Positions 5,460 to 5,901 of a stretch of DNA of 5,901 bases are shown in pieces. The stretch is from an uncultured Eubacteriales bacterium. GTDB lineage: Bacteria; Bacillota; Clostridia; Lachnospirales; Lachnospiraceae. The notes beneath the pieces are model-generated. The model saw only the letters and a list, made by a program, of their open reading frames with translations, was not told the DNA's origin and made no database searches. The position numbers and the translations under genes are program-made. Location: NCBI GenBank assembly GCA_900549105.1, contig URND01000153.1, forward strand, positions 1-5,901, written 5' to 3'. The number at the start of each line of letters is the position of its first letter. The first letter of the stretch is position 1.

Positions 5460-5901
5460 TTAGGCGGCTTCGGAACCGACAATTTCAATCTTTCGTGTTT
5501 TCATTGTGTATTTATAGACGTGTTGGGACAAAACTTCCTCCGGCAAAACGACCTGGGTGTTCGCATCCCGCACCATGGCTTCCAGCCCCGGAATCTCTCT
5601 CGCCGATGCTTCTGTCAGCACAAGCCACTCGTGAATACTGCTTGGAAGCAAAATTAAATCCGAATTTTTCTCCGCCGCAAACTGTTCCAATACATCGGAA
5701 TAAAAAATGACAGAGGCCCCCTGAACACGAAGCTCATTGCTGACAATATAAATTTCAGGCAGATCATCCTTCCGCCCGCCGAAAAGTTTCTGATACTCCG
5801 CCCTGGCATTTTTCAATGCCTGCTCCATGTTTTCTTTGGCGGCCTCCAGAAATTCTTCCACCAGAAAACCTTTGATGACATCACTCATGGTTTCCACCAT
5901 C
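5460..5901 (-). CDS. DUF5688-like protein, C-terminal part (gene runs off the right edge)
   Basis: Partial gene; 146 residues are visible from the edge to the TAA stop. The ATG at 5900 is probably an internal methionine, because DUF5688 proteins are usually over 250 residues and no ribosome site can be seen. The visible part holds a predicted helical stretch (about 8-40, rich in Glu, Ala and Lys), then a core from about 48 to 95: PEIYIVSN, GASVIFYSDVLEQFAAE, and DLILLPSSIHEWLVL with the LPSSIHE block at 85-91. A final segment (124-140, LSQHVYKYTMKTRKIEI) ends the domain. This order and the LPSSxHE block resemble the C-terminus of the DUF5688 family, which is frequent in Lachnospiraceae and has no known biochemical role. 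No membrane segment or signal peptide is visible in this part. No clear terminator separates it from the hisS promoter. The family call rests on remembered motifs, so it is fairly but not fully certain. Confidence 0.75.
   Translation of the reverse strand, partial: MVETMSDVIKGFLVEEFLEAAKENMEQALKNARAEYQKLFGGRKDDLPEIYIVSNELRVQGASVIFYSDVLEQFAAEKNSDLILLPSSIHEWLVLTEASAREIPGLEAMVRDANTQVVLPEEVLSQHVYKYTMKTRKIEIVGSEAA

Overview
The window looks like a chromosomal piece of a gut-type Firmicute, most likely class Clostridia, family Lachnospiraceae. Four things point there: the short-tailed HisRS, the style of the AspRS and GlyA proteins, a DUF5688-like neighbour (a family I know mainly from Lachnospiraceae), and strong sigma-A promoters with purine-rich Shine-Dalgarno sites. 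Every gene I can support lies on the minus strand, so the window reads right to left.

Right to left: (1) the C-terminal end of a DUF5688-like protein of unknown function, running off the right edge (5460-5901). (2) A near-consensus sigma-A promoter (5415-5443) with a leader of only about 25 nt. (3) A tight translation cluster: hisS (histidyl-tRNA synthetase, 4121-5383), aspS (aspartyl-tRNA synthetase, 2307-4100) 20 nt downstream, then glyA (serine hydroxymethyltransferase, 1018-2256) 50 nt further on. (4) A GC-rich hairpin (974-999) after glyA, placed directly before the ribosome binding site of an iron-sulfur flavoprotein-type FMN reductase gene (328-948). (5) A second strong sigma-A promoter (303-331) whose -35 box contains the stop codon of that reductase gene. 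It drives an FMN riboswitch (178-294) followed by an intrinsic terminator (75-120). (6) A hairpin-rich GC segment (about 5-60) at the left edge. The gene controlled by the riboswitch lies beyond the left edge; a riboflavin transporter such as ribU or a rib biosynthesis gene would be the usual target.

hisS, aspS and glyA probably form one transcript that charges histidine and aspartate tRNAs and makes glycine plus one-carbon units. The flavoprotein gene has no visible promoter of its own and no terminator of its own. It may depend on read-through of the glyA hairpin, and its message may run into the FMN riboswitch. That would place a flavin-binding protein upstream of, and possibly terminated by, a flavin sensor. 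No mobile element, CRISPR array, rRNA or tRNA was seen. Most of the window is housekeeping; the most interesting parts are the regulatory joints between genes and the left-edge segment.
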